Under the pieces are notes generated by a model. That model made no database searches. It was not told where the DNA came from and saw only the letters and a list, made by a program, of their open reading frames with translations. A stretch of 64,000 nucleotides of DNA, taken from contig VWZW01004863.1 of the NCBI GenBank assembly GCA_013397115.1, positions 434,001-498,000 of the forward strand. The letters are read 5' to 3'. How positions within the stretch are numbered: the stretch's first letter is position 1; every line of letters starts with the position of its first letter. This stretch comes from Edolisoma coerulescens (Eukaryota; Chordata; Aves; Passeriformes; Campephagidae). Position numbers and translations under genes: made by a program. Shown one piece after another: positions 36,780 to 49,100 of the stretch.

Positions 36780-37100
36780 AAAAGAGCAAATAGCCCTGGG
36801 ACATGCAGACAGGAATGTCATTTGCAACACATGGGAGTTGCTACTGAGCTTTTTTTTTCAGTGAGTGGGATATCACAGAAGCATTTTGCCTGGTCTTGGC
36901 ATTAGGCTTAGAGAAAGAAATAGATGAATTGGATGGCCTCCAGAGGAGACAAACAATAATCAGCACCAGATATTAGAAGGACAAAAGAAAATTTCTTAGT
37001 ATTGAGTAGAAAGATTGAGAGGTATATATGTCAATATTATTGCAAAAAAAGGTTTGTCTTCTAATGTAGGAAAGATTAGCATGAGCAGTGATGTTTCTGT
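36780..37100 (+). repeat. Possible very old CR1/L2-type LINE piece
   Basis: The stretch 'atggcctccagaggagacaaacaataatcag' (split here: atggcctccagaggag / acaaacaataatcag) resembles the region just before the 3' end of old CR1/L2 LINEs ('...ccagaggagagcaacaa...atcag'). The preceding 'cagtgagtgggatatcacagaagc' is compatible. Divergence is too high to be certain. Confidence 0.28.
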
Positions 37101-37347
37101 TTCCCAAATGATAACAAACAAAACTAAACTAATCAGCATGCTCCATAACACCAGGAATCTGGGGCAAGAAAACTCTTTATGTGACAGTTAAATACAGTTA
37201 TATACTCTTTTATAAGACAAGGTTTTTATGAAGATGTAGTAAGAATTTTACACATATATGTATTAAAAATACATAAATATGCATGTACACATATACATTA
37301 TGTGTAAATATATATTTATAAGTCTTCATTATATATGGTTGGATAGA

Positions 37348-37372
37348 TGTGTGTGTGTGTGTGTGTGTGTGT
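37348..37372 (+). repeat. (TG)n microsatellite
   Basis: Twenty-five bases of uninterrupted TG dinucleotide in an AT-rich setting with ATATAT patches just upstream. Probably polymorphic. Confidence 0.9.
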
Positions 37373-40300
37373 ACATGTGCATTTGAGTTTTATAAGCAAG
37401 AGATGTTGGAAAAATAAGCCAGTTCCTGGATACAAAACCATCTCTTCAAAGCTGAAATAAAACACTACATGTTGAAAATAGGTGCTCTGTTTAATTTAAT
37501 TATGTTATTTAATATACGGTTCGAGAAACAATGGAAAGGTTTTTTTTTTTACCTGTGGGACAGTAGAAGCTGCTCGCAAAGCTGGAGGTATTCAAGTTGT
37601 TAGCTCTGTGGGATGAAAAGAGACAGATAATTATTACCTGTGGAACATGGAGAAGTTATCTAGGGAGAGGATGTGAGTGAAATTATGTGTCATTGTTAGG
37701 TCCATGATTTTTAGTATCTGGCAAAGCTATAAGTTTTAGTCCCAAAGCTTATCTTTTCAAAGTATTTTGTGTCTCTCTGTTGAGAAAGAGGTTGAATGAT
37801 CAGAAATGTTTTGTGAAAACTGTTCTTCCATTAAGTGCATGTCTTGTCTTTTACTGTTTCATAAATGAGTTCTGCTGGTATAGGAAGGTCTCTTCACTTT
37901 GCCCTACATAGTTTTGTACCAATATTGGTGCCTTCCATGTGTGCATGCACAGGATCCATGTGTTTGATGGCTCTGTTACGTGAGGTGTTTATGCCAGTTG
38001 TGAAAGGGCACATTTTATATTTTTCATGCTGGTGAAGATTTGTTTACTGCAGCATATGTTGATGGCAATTTCGATGATAAGTATGCTAGGGTGGAGGGTT
38101 GTTTTAAAATTAGGCTTATGAGAGGAGGTTTGGGTTCCCAATTTGTTCTTCAGTTACAGTGAACCTTTTTCACTGAGGTAATTCTTACAATTTTTGAAAA
38201 TTAGACCATAGGTCCATAGGTATGCCGTCTTTAAATCAAGTTCAGCTGTTACTGAAATTACTAATGTATTGTGATTTTTCCAGCAGTTTAGTAACAGAAG
38301 TGTTTTAAGCCTTCTCATCTTCTGAAAGAACGTTTTTTTACAATAGTAAATATTAGCTTTTGCACATATTTTAATACAGCAAAAATAAAAGCAATCCTAG
38401 CCTAAAGATATATATAATACAATGTAAATTTCTAAGTAGTGATTTCGAAATGTGGCTATAATCTGTTGCAGAAGGTATTTTGTGCATTGATTAGGAACCT
38501 TTGGTCTGAGGAGCATAGAAGTTGTGCTTATTTGCTCCTCTAGTCATAATAAATGGAAAAGACATTCTGGCTAAATGGCAGCAGGATATTGCTTTCAAAA
38601 TAATGTAAGTCACTATAATGTTAATAGGAGAAAGACAATATACAAATATGATTGGTCCTGTAATGGCTTTCTGTATGAACGTTGGAAAATGATTGTCAGT
38701 TCTGAGAGTAGGTGTGTAGCTGTATTGCCAGAAGCATGTCTGGAAATGAAGGATGGAGAGAGAGAGAGGAAAGGTGTTTCTGTATGCTCTGCAGCAAGGA
38801 CAAGAGCTACCACTGTCAGCTGTAAATGCTGCAGCAGCTCTGCTTCAGTCGAAGGGGCCTGTTGGATTTCCTAATGGAATACCGCTTTGAGACAAAAGAA
38901 AGACTTCGTGTCTTAGCCCAGTGTTAGTAGCCATCACTGCAATAAAAAGTGATCTCTGCTTTATCTGGGCAGGATTAGCCTTTCTGAAAACCTTGAAATG
39001 AGCAAGCAACCTCCTGTGATATTTTCTACAGAAATTCGAACTGAATCATTTATATTGCCATAACTCAAAGGAAAGCTTATATAGCACAGTCTGTATTGAA
39101 GTATAAGATTAGGAAGCTTAGGTAAGCATGTAGGATTTTTTGTTATTTTAAACTAGTTTTCTATAATGTTTTGTCTGATTTAGCAGAAAAAAGAAAACTT
39201 CTAGATTCACTTGCTGACTGGTTTTAAAAAGGCTACTTGTCTATGTCATGACCACCTAAAGGAGAGAAGGGTTTGCACTTAAGCCTTTGTGGTAATATGT
39301 GCTTTGATAGACAAGTTAAAGTTAATGTGTCTGCAGCCTTGTAAAATGTTACAGCTCTCAGGTGTTAAAAGGCTTCTTTTGGAAGGTACTGTTCATTGCA
39401 TCGGAACTGGTGGTGCAGAACACAGACCAATCACACCTGTGCTGTATTTCAGCTATGCCGGGAACTTCCTTGGCATTTTAGCTTAAAACATCAAACAAAA
39501 GGCAGGCTTGCGTCAAGGTATGTTGTGGTCTGGAAGGGTGGGCATCTCCACTCCCATTCTGAGTTTGCTGTGGCCAGTGTACTTGCTGGCAGAGCAGGCT
39601 GGATGCAATCCTGTACTGTCCCAGCAAAATTTCTGGGTGTTTTAACGTGAAAACTGTAAAAACTGGTTTAAGGGCAAGTGCGGCAGTTACCTGTCTGCAC
39701 AGCCACGCGCAATTTAGATGTCTTGCTAAGCACATTTTAAAGACAAGCTGAAGTATGACATCCACACCACTTCTGCACTCATGTTAGGCTGTTGAATTTT
39801 GGGTATTTTAACCACTAGTTCATACTCCCAACAATCTTGTTGGAATTAGACAGCCTTTCAGGGCACGGGCAGGGAATTGCAGGAAAAAATTTCCTACTAA
39901 CATTTTAATCTACCATCTGAGGAGGTCTGCCTATGCCCCAGAATGGCCTGCTGAGAGTAGATATTTTGCCATCTTTGTTCCAGGTACTGTTGGATGAGTA
40001 CAAACAACACTGGCAATGCAGCTGAGCAGCAGCCAGCTGTACCTCTGCAATGGAAGTAAACCCTAAGAATTACAGATTTGAAAACACACTAATGGAGGGA
40101 GGGGAACAGAGCCCTGAAATGCCAGCATAGAGAGTGAAAACAGGACTGCCTTGCTTACCAATTAACAGTTTTAGTGGAAGTTTATTCTTCAGTTATGTGA
40201 TCATGACTCTTCCATGAGTTTCCATTTCTGAGAACTGATTTTTAGGCATTGTATTATATATAGAATTGTGCACAGACATTGCAAAATTTTGCAGATTTTA

Positions 40301-41072
40301 TACATAGACAGTTGTGGTGAGTTTGTGGTTTTGCCCATCATAGATAGACATGATGCAAATCTGTGTGTAATTCACATGCTGTGCATATGGAAGCTACCCT
40401 CCTGATCATGAAATTTGTAAAGAAGTGCAGGAAGAATGGCTGACTTAGCCTGTGTTGTGCCATGAGTCACAGGAGTCTTCCCATTTGCCTTAGTGAATGT
40501 CTGTAAGGAGAGGATGCTGGCTGCATCTTCGGAATTACGGAGCCAAGTATTGGAAGAGAGGATCTTTTCTAGAGCTGCTCATGCCTGTGAGCCTTTAGAG
40601 ACAGCTGTTTAAAAAGCAAAACAAAACAAAAAATACTGGCAGCATAAAATGTGAGGTCTCAGAAAGGAAATTGCCTAGTGTTCAGTTTGATAATAACTGC
40701 CATCAATTTTGGATGTTCACAGGATTATGTTCTGTGTCTGTACAATTAAAAAGAAAATAAGAAAAAGCATCATAGAACATTAGCATAATTGTCATAGTGC
40801 AAAGGCTTTGCATGCAGTCTATTAGTATTTTCCTGTCTGTCTTGACTTGTGTTAATTAGCAAAGGAGCAATTTCTACAAGATTTCTTAGATAAGCGCTGC
40901 ATTTCAAAACCTATATTTGCAGAAATAAGGCCAGAGGCTCTCCAGCTTATGAAAGGAAACAAACTCCTTGAATTTTCTGTAATATAAGTACATGAGTGAA
41001 AGTAGTTATTAGTGAAAGATAACAAATTGATTTGAGCAATACAGAAAGAGACAACTGGAAAGATGATCATCT
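37373..41072. other. Non-coding stretch, no repeat or gene recognised
   Basis: Frames at 38575-38874 (+, 99 codons) and 39396-39765 (both strands) were read and show no motif, start context or splice pair. GAGA-rich runs occur near 38757. Confidence 0.5.
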
Positions 41073-41996
41073 TAGAATCATAAAATTGTAGAATCATTTA
41101 GCTTGGAAATAAACTTTAAGATCATTGAGTTTAACCGTGAACCTAACACTGTCAAGTCCACCACTAAGCCGTGTCCTTACCCCCCACATCAGCATGTCTG
41201 TTAAATACCTCCAGGGATGCTGACTCAACCACTTTCCTATGCAGCCTGTTCCAATGCTTGATAACTCTTTCAGTGAAGAAATTTTTCCCAATATCCAATC
41301 TTCACACACTCCTTCCCAGCAAACTTGAGGCCATTTCCTCTTATCCTATTTCTTCTGACTTGGCAAAAGAGACCAAACCCTGGCTACAACCTCTTTTCAG
41401 ATAGTTGTAAAGAGTGATAAGGTCTCCCCTGAGCCTCTTTTTGTCCAGGTTGAACCACCCCAGCTCCCTCAGCTGCTCCTTATAAGACTTGTGCTCCGGA
41501 ACCTTCACCAGCTCCACTGCCCTTCTCTGGACACGCTCCAGCACCTCAATGTCTTTCTTGTTCTAAGGGTGTGGCCTCACCATGTCAAGCAGAGGGGGAC
41601 AATCATCCCTGGTCCTGCTGGTTACGCTGGTTCTGATACAGGCCAGGATGCCATTGGCCTATTTGACCACCTGGGCACACACTGGCTCATGTCCAACCAG
41701 TGTCAACCAGCACTCCCAGATCCTTTTCTGCCAGGCAGCTTTCCAGCCAGTCTGCTCACAGCCTGTAGCATTCCATGGGGTTGTCATGACCCAAGTGCAG
41801 GATCTGGCGCTTGGCCTTGTTGAACCTCATGGAATTGTTCTTGGCACATTGATCCAGCCTGTCCAGATCCCTCTGCAGAGCCTTCCTACCCTACAGCAGA
41901 TCAATGATCCTGTCCATCTTGGCATCATCTGTAAACTGACTGAGGGAGCACGTGATCCCCTTGTCCAGATTAAGATACACATGAGATACTAAGGCC
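41073..41996 (-). mobile_element. 5'-truncated CR1 LINE (0.9 kb)
   Basis: The minus strand ends at 41073 with degenerate 8-bp units ('agaatcat'), the 3'-terminal signature of CR1. Upstream of that lies the typical CR1 3' region, whose reverse complement reads 'tccaccactaagccgtgtcc' at about 41157-41176. The minus-strand frame at 41341-41544 gives LERVQRRAVELVKVPEH and LRELGWFNLDKKRLRGDL, a CR1-typical peptide. Further upstream the sequence to about 41996 also follows the CR1 3' portion. The copy lacks most of ORF2 and all of ORF1, so it was truncated on insertion and cannot move. Confidence 0.88.
41341..41544 (-). pseudogene. CR1 ORF2 C-terminal remnant
   Basis: A 67-codon frame inside the CR1 copy, with the motif order ERVQRRA...L.ELG...KKRLRGDLITLYNYLK. 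This is the known tail of avian CR1 ORF2-derived sequence. It is truncated at both ends and has no independent function. Confidence 0.75.
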
Positions 41997-43489
41997 TCTC
42001 AAATCTTATGCTCAAACTAGTTTTGAGTATTCATACAGCTGATTTGAGTACTGATAAAAGTAGAACCACAGCAGCAGGCAGCTTGGCTTTCACCAGGCAC
42101 AAAAATATTTATCTGAACCTAAAAGCTTTGAAGCCTGAACTGGACTTCCCCTTAGCTGCCACACTATATTTTTGAGTTTAGGAGTATCAGCACTGCCTGT
42201 TTCTGTCTACAGGAACTGTGATGTCTCAGGGACTGTTATAACTGGATGCTGGAGTGTCCAAAATAAATGAAAACACAGACGGTACTAATCTGAAAATATA
42301 CTCCCGAATGGGTCATTTTCTGAACTGAAAATTGGGGCTGTGTTTTAGGCCTGTCCCAAAGATACCTATTGATACTATAACATTGTCACATGTTATGCAT
42401 CTTTGGCTATACTCCCTCTATTTACACAGATGAAGATCAGTACATGTGGGTATTTTGATACTTTTTTTTTTGCTGATTTTTTGTTGATGTCTGAAATATT
42501 TTTATTTACATTACAAAACAAAACATTATGATCCAGTTGGGACAGAGAGATAGTAAATATAGAGAGATGTCAGCATGCATTGTTGGCTTGAACACCCCAG
42601 CACAGTGTCATTAAATCTCATTCTGGTTGGAGATGATTCCCATTCAGCTGTTGTGCAGTGCAGTCAGAATGAGTTCAGTGTCTGTCCACATCTGTGCAGA
42701 TATTCAAATTGCCAAAAAGAGTGAAAGAAAAGGAAGGCAAAGGATGAGGAGGGAAATATGCCTGAGGTTACAGACTGAATTGCCGGTGAAGCTGCTGTGC
42801 TAGTTTAGTCCTTTTTCAGGGATGCCACATTGCCTTCTACTGCCTTTTAACTCTCCTGACCTTTACACAAAACTCAGTCATGGGTTACCCTTAGGGGTGG
42901 TTAGCTCTTTGGCTGCTGTGTTCTGTTATATGACTATATTGCACTCACTGTTTTCTAGTACCTCTAGTTTTTTTATTGCAGTATTTGAGTTACTTTGTAA
43001 GACAAAATCACTTGTAAATCAGCCTTACAGCTGTATTCAATTTTTCTTTTCTAGTTTTAACATCCTTATGTTGCCCAGGTTTGTTTAGTGCTTAATACAA
43101 TTTTCTTGAATAATTTTGAAAGTATTATCCAAAAAGTATCGTAGTTTTTATTCTTTTTTTTTTTACTCATTCAGATGGTATATTTTTCCTGAAAAAAGTT
43201 CTTAAAAAGTCATATTTAAAGGCAAATGGTTACTCTTTTCAAGTCTGCCAAGTATCAACTGCAATGCTATGTGCATGTTTATTACATAGATAATACAATG
43301 TTAATCTAATAAATCCTAGTAAATCTAATCAAATAAATGTAATAATTTACTGGATGCTTTCTTCTGAACAGTACAATTCTTGAATCCATAGTAGGAAATG
43401 TATGCATATTAATACATACGTATTTCTCTAAAATCATACTTTAGCTCAAACTCTGACATTAAATGTTATTCCTGAATAACAGGATTTAT
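41997..43489. other. Non-coding stretch
   Basis: No gene or clear repeat is seen. The 88-codon frame at 42822-43088 is hydrophobic and T-rich and is treated as chance. Confidence 0.5.
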
Positions 43490-43572
43490 TTTGTAATGCC
43501 ATATTCCTAGTGCCCAGTCCTGGACTCAAATCTCTTTGTGCTGTGCAAAAACAGGGCAAAACCAAAGACCTC
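43490..43572 (+). repeat. Ancient L2/L3-like LINE tail or related SINE
   Basis: The phrases 'tttgtgctgtgcaaaaacag' and 'acctcctgccccaacgagct' match a widely conserved amniote repeat tail ('...gtgctgtacaaacacag...tccctgccccaaagagct...'). This is old LINE material of the CR1/L2/L3 clade or a SINE sharing its tail. Orientation and ends are estimates. Confidence 0.5.
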
Positions 43573-45918
43573 CTGCCCCAACGAGCTGACATGCTCAGGT
43601 CTGAGCAGCAAGAGAAGATTTGAAGGAAGCAGGATGGTGTTAGAGCACTTTGGCATCCTGCCCACTCTTGTTGGGCACTTTGTTGAAAGAAGGAAAAGTA
43701 TCCCTTACTAGAGTAACTGATGCACTTGGAAAAATCCTCCAGAATTTCACACCTATGGCAGGTCTGAAACATACTCTATATACATGCTGAAATAATTTGC
43801 TCTGGGGTTGACTAATTCATCAGATGATTTGAGAAGCAACAGTAGGTATTTCTGTTGAGCACTGTTTTATGTTAGCAAAAGGAAGAGAGGGCATCCTAGC
43901 AAGAAAGTTTTAAGCCTGTGTTTCAAGGAACATAATGAAGTTTTGGAAGAAAAACTCCTGCCAGCTGTTGTGAGAGTCAGCAAGGTGTATGTTTGAATCT
44001 TTGGGCTTGTTGAAGTCGTGTGAAACAGCCAGAGTTCCTATTTTAATTTAAAAACTTGGCCTTACCTTCACTTTGAGGTGCCTGATATTTGCAAAATAGT
44101 ATGTGAAGAGTTACAGTAGGCACTCTGGAATGTTTAGAAGGGCCTTAATGTGATATTTAGGAGATACTTTGTTCTAAGACAGACAGCATGTGGCCTCCTC
44201 TGTGGTTTCTGAAGCCAGTAGAATTGTTTCTGCCCGAATAGGTTGCGGTTGGATTACCTTGAGGGAGCAAGGTGCACAAAAATTTATATGGTTTGATTAT
44301 GATATATAATTTTCTTTCTCTTCATTTCTGTTTTCTATAATTTATTTTATCTGTGGATTTTTGAGTTTTGTTTGTTTTGTCAGTTTTTTCCCCTGGATCT
44401 GGGTTTTGTTTGGGTGCTGTTTTTTCTGGTTGGTTGTATTTTGTGTTTTGTTGGGTTTTTTTGGTCATTTTATTTTACTAAATTATTTTATTGAGTGTTG
44501 CTGGAATATTGGATGCAGTTTCATGTCCATGTTAACCCTTTAACTTCATATTTTTTACCACCTCGGATTATGGTAGAAACAGAAAAGACAAAGCTTTTTG
44601 CCACTCTAAATGGCTGCCAGAGCTGCTTCCCAGGCGTTCTAGGAGTCTTGGTGCCTGGGAGAAGCAGTGTAAGTGGCCGTGTTGTTGGCCAAGGGCTGGT
44701 TGCCTAAAAGAAGAGCTGGCCAAATATTCAGATAGGTGATTCAGGGACAGAGTCAGTTGTGTCTTAGTTCAACATGTGTTTGCTGAGGAGGCAAACAGTC
44801 TCGTTGGAGGTCTGGCTGCCCTTCTTCCTTACTGAGCCAGAAACCTCAGGAGCTCTGTTCCATATCAGTACTTTTGGCAGCCTTGTGCAGGAAAAGGAAA
44901 CGCTGGACAGACAGACCAGCTGCCAGCAATAGTGGTAGAAATAGTCCTGGTACTGGCCTTAGACTTTAAAATATAGATAGATTTATTTGGAAGATTTTGC
45001 TTATATTGGACCATCATTCTTTGCTAGAAAAAAGCTCACACAAAAGATTAATGGACATTTCCAGTTAGAATAAGGAATCAAAGAAATTAATTACCATCTC
45101 TCTTTAGAATATGGAGAACTTCCCATGGTGCAGTGCTACATTTGGAGAGGAAATTAATGAAGATTTGATATTAATATTTATTTTTATGTGCAACCATTTC
45201 TCTTTATTTCATGATCACTCTCAATTATTTTATTTCTCTTGCTCTTCTACTTGTATGTCCAGTGGAGCTACATTTTTATGCTAAGAATGAAGGAATGAAT
45301 CCTTATTTTACCTTATTTTCATTTTAGCAGTCAGTAGAGCACCTCTGTGAGGTGCATATACACTAAGGCAGACTAAAAATTCCATGTTGTCTTTTTCGTG
45401 TTTTTTTTTTTTTTTTTTCTTTTTCTTTTACGGATGCAGAATTCATGGAAATCATCAGTTACAACACAAAAGGGATTGAGTGTTTTACAGTTTCCTGGGG
45501 TCCTATTCTTGCTTTGAGTATAGGAAAATGCCTGATTTATTGGATTGAGAATTCCAAATGTAACTGTAGGTAGGAAAGCAGGTTTTATATCATACAATAG
45601 TCTAGGATCCATGTGAGTTCCCATTTTTTTTTGTAGAGATTCTAAAATTGCTAGAATTTTGAAGTATTATGATTTTTTTAAATAACTTCTGAAAGGTTTT
45701 GGGGGTTTATATTGATCTTTTGAAAGTTAAAAACCCCTCAACATTAAATGTTTTCTGAAGAGCAACACATAAATTTTATCTGACATGCTGATTCAAGTCA
45801 ATAAGACTTTATGTTAGCAGAACTACTGTTTTCAGATATATTCATATAATATCTATATATAAAGGATAGAAATAAGATAGGACATCCTACAGTATTGAAG
45901 ATGTAATGAATAATCAGC
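43573..45918. other. Non-coding stretch with T-rich tracts
   Basis: A G/T-rich patch lies at 44360-44465 and a poly-T run at about 45402-45418. No gene is recognisable. Confidence 0.5.
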
Positions 45919-46014
45919 AATCATATAATTTTTAAGGTTGGAAAAGACGTTTAGCATCATGAAGTCCAGACATCAATCCAGCACCACCATGGTGTTCGCC
46001 ACGTCCTCAAGCTC
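45919..46014 (-). mobile_element. Short CR1 3'-end fragment
   Basis: The + strand reads 'aatcatataattt', 'aaggttggaaaagacg', 'agtccagacatcaatccagc' and 'accaccatgg', the reverse complement of a CR1 3' end. Only about 95 bp remain. This is a severely 5'-truncated insertion. Confidence 0.75.
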
Positions 46015-47484
46015 CAGTGAGTGATTTGGAAAAAATGGAACCAATTATTTTATATTTGGAATTGAAATTTATTGAATTTCTAATGGAGTGAGTTAAACAG
46101 GTAGTCTTTTGACATGAATAGTAAAATAGTTAGGTCAGTAAGACTCAAATAATTCTTCTAATCAGCTAATTGAATGGCATTTTATTAAACTACTCAAATT
46201 ATACTGTCTTTAGATAACAAAAAAAAAAAAAAAAAAAAAGCTTAGGAGTGTTCCACATGTCTCAGTGAAATCCATTGACATGTTTTGAATCTGGCTATGA
46301 ATGTTCACATACTATAACTCACTGCATAATTCTATGTGTTCCATAAATAGAATGAATATTTTAAAATGGTACATGTGTGGATTTGGAAGAAAAACTGAGC
46401 TGTCACTAACGGAAAATTTATGCTGGCAACTGTGATAAAGTATCGCATTTAAAAGGATTTGGAGGGAGGATGTTTTGTTATTTTGACTTAGAGATTGTGT
46501 GGCGATGAGAACCATTGAAGCATATTGCACTGATTAAATGTAGTATTTGGGAGTCTCAAATGTCACAAAACATATGGAATACCAGGAACATTCATCACTG
46601 TTTGAAGGGACCGTCTAAAGCCTTGATAGCCTGGTCCAATGATAGTGCCAGTAAAACAGTGAATGAAAAGAAGATCTGGTAGCATGAAAACAAGTGAAAT
46701 AATATTAGAAGCAAGAGACTTAGACTGCTACAAAATTGCAGCTCCTTATTCTTCCTGCATATCCTCCTCCTCCCCTTCTGAAGGAAGACTAAGACTGTGG
46801 TTAGGAAAAGCCGTACCAGTGCTATTAGCCTTACCCCAGCAATAAACAGACATTGAATCTACATATATATATATGTTTAGGATTAAAAAAAAAACCAAAA
46901 AACCAACAAACTTTGTATCCAAGAGGGGTTGGCCACAAATTTTATTTCACTTGAACATGTGAATTTTGCTAAATCAGGTGTGGGGTTTTTTCTCAGTAAG
47001 TGGTAACAGTGATCAGTCTAATTTTGGTGGAGAAGAGAAAGACTGTTATGATAACTTGATTTTTAAAATATCTGTAAGATAGTGTTAAGGGAGAGGAGAA
47101 GGTAGCTTCCTGGAATCAGTCCACAAATCTAAATAGGTTGTTCACTCACTTGCAAGACCACATTTTAAAAGCATTTTAGATAGAATGGAAATTGGGTGGG
47201 TATTAATTGTCAAATGTTTGAAGTCCTTACAAGAGTCAGTTTCTTAAAAGTGTCCTCATTCCTTTTCCTTCTAGTATCCCACATTGAAGCTTTATGTGAT
47301 GTAAAGGCAAACCTAATTTACCATTCTGGGACACAGACCTAGACTTACTGTTTAATGTAAAAAATAACTTTTATCAAAAATAGAGAAAAGTATTAGACAA
47401 TCTCACTGTTACAAGACAACATATGAAGAATTTAATAAGTAATGTAACTAGCAAATTTCAGTGCTTAATCATGTCATGTTTCTG
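46015..47484. other. Non-coding stretch with a poly-A tract
   Basis: A run of 21 A lies at 46219-46239 and a short (TA)n patch near 46863. AATAAA at about 46842 follows a slightly GC-richer 100 bp, but no exon is evident. Confidence 0.5.
46219..46239 (+). repeat. Poly-A tract (21 A)
   Basis: Uninterrupted A homopolymer. No retrocopy or SINE body is visible directly upstream. Confidence 0.85.
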
Positions 47485-47867
47485 GGAGCTATCTGACAAA
47501 GAAGCAGGGCTCTATCAGACATTGGGGGTTACTCGAGAAGACAAGTGCCATGACTCCAAATGTCCTCCCCTTCCTCCTTCTTCCCCCAGCTTTTATTGCT
47601 GAACACAAATGCCATATGGTCTGGAACATCCCTTTGGTCAGCTGGGGTCAGCTGTACTGGCTGTGTCCCCTCCCAGCTTCTTGTGCACCCCCAGCCTACT
47701 TGCTGGCAGGGCAGTCTGAGGAGCAGAAAAGGCCTTGATGGTGTGTATGCCCTGCTCAGCAAGAACAAATCATCCCTGTGTTATCAGCACTGTTCATCAC
47801 AAATCTAAAACATATCCCTGTACCACCTACTATACTGAAATTTAAGTGACCCAGCCAAAGTCAGTAT
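47485..47867 (-). mobile_element. Avian ERV LTR, third family, 3'-truncated
   Basis: On the minus strand the element begins near 47867 and runs through phrases I recognise from an abundant avian LTR. On the + strand these read 'acccagccaaag', 'atccctgtgttatcagcactg', 'cttcttgtgcacccccagcctac', 'atatggtctggaacatccctttggtcagctgggg' (in parts) and 'tccttcttcccccagctttt'. A TATA-like ATAAAA lies at the complement of about 47590-47596. The leader side continues to about 47485, where similarity is lost, so the polyadenylation and U5 part is missing. The promoter half is kept. No retroviral genes are adjacent. Confidence 0.82.
47590..47596 (-). promoter_or_regulatory. LTR TATA-like box
   Basis: The minus strand reads 'cagcaataaaagctggg', the place where this LTR family has its TATA box ('catataaagctggg' in the copies I recall). 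If active, transcription would run towards lower coordinates. Confidence 0.45.
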
Positions 47868-49014
47868 GGCTTTTATTTAATCTCTAAGATTTACAGATTA
47901 AAACTTCTGTGCAGTAATACGCTTCAACAGAAATATGTGTCACTAATAATTCCACTCGTGCTATTTTGTTTGTGATATTCAGTTGTAGTTGATTTTTTTT
48001 TTTATTCCATGAGACAATGCTACCTTATCTTTTGTGGTGAAGTTTCTATTGAAAACAAACTCGTCAGATGAAGTAGTCTTAGCTTTAGTATACTCAAAGA
48101 AGGAAAAATGCATTTTGATTACTGAAATGTCGGGTATGCAAGGAAACATAATTATTGCATGTCAGTTCCATAACAAACACAAATAAGTAGTAAGAATATC
48201 TGTAGCTTTAAGAGATTTAATTCAGATGGAAACCAAGCACCTTTGTAATTTAAAATTACGTTTTGATCAAGAAAAGACACAATTGCCTATTTTGGTTTCC
48301 GCATGTTATATAGGAGTAGCACAAAACTTCTTATATTCACTTAGGAAGTGTTCTAAATTTAAATTACAGTTCAAAGATGCTTCATAAAAATAGAAAAGTG
48401 CAATTTGAATTAAAATAATTTCTAAATCCAGTGTGTTTATTGACTTCATCCTCACATGCAATTTAACAAAAAATGTTGTGCATAGTTAATGGAAGCCTCC
48501 TTAATTTTCCCAGAAAGCAGCCAACTTTCTGCCTTCTTTTTCCAGAAATATATCTTTAATTTTTTTTGTATCTGGAACTAGCTAATGTTTCTTTGAGTTA
48601 TGGAGGAGTAAAAATCAGAAAATAGTGTTTTACATAATTATTATACAATTTAGAAAAAAAATTGCCAATTACATGTCTGTGTTGGATATGTATGACATTA
48701 TTTGAAGATCTAGACATAGTTCTTGAATATTTAGAGATTCAAAATATTATTCTGGTTTATGTAACATAAGTTATTGTCATCTACGCTTTGAATAAATCAA
48801 AGCACCAAGTGATATACTGATTATTTTGAGCCTTATAATCAAGTCCTGTCTACACACTGAACCTGTTGCAAAATAGGCTGGCATATGAAATTTAAACATG
48901 GTGAGTATTCCATGCTATCTTCAGTTAAACTAAAGTGAATTAAATTACCTGAACATAGAAATTTTTGGACTAATGGAATAAGAGTGTCTGTAGGAGAAGC
49001 TATTATAGGTTGTT
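47868..49014. other. AT-rich non-coding stretch
   Basis: No gene and no recognisable repeat; very AT-rich, with only short frames. Confidence 0.55.
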
Positions 49015-49100
49015 TTCCCTGGGTAGATAAGCCCAGAGCCAGTGGAGGAGCTGGGTTGAATCTGGGTCATCTGATTCCTGCTTGTATAGCCAGTTCTCCC
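49015..49100 (-). repeat. Ancient MIR-type SINE remnant (head)
   Basis: The + strand reads 'gcccagagccagtggaggagctggg', 'ttgaatctgggtcatctgatt' and 'cagttctccccacta' (quoted in parts). This is the reverse complement of the tRNA-derived head and early core of MIR ('...agtggttaag...gaatcc...ggctctgccact...'). It is the 5' half of an element on the minus strand. Confidence 0.55.
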
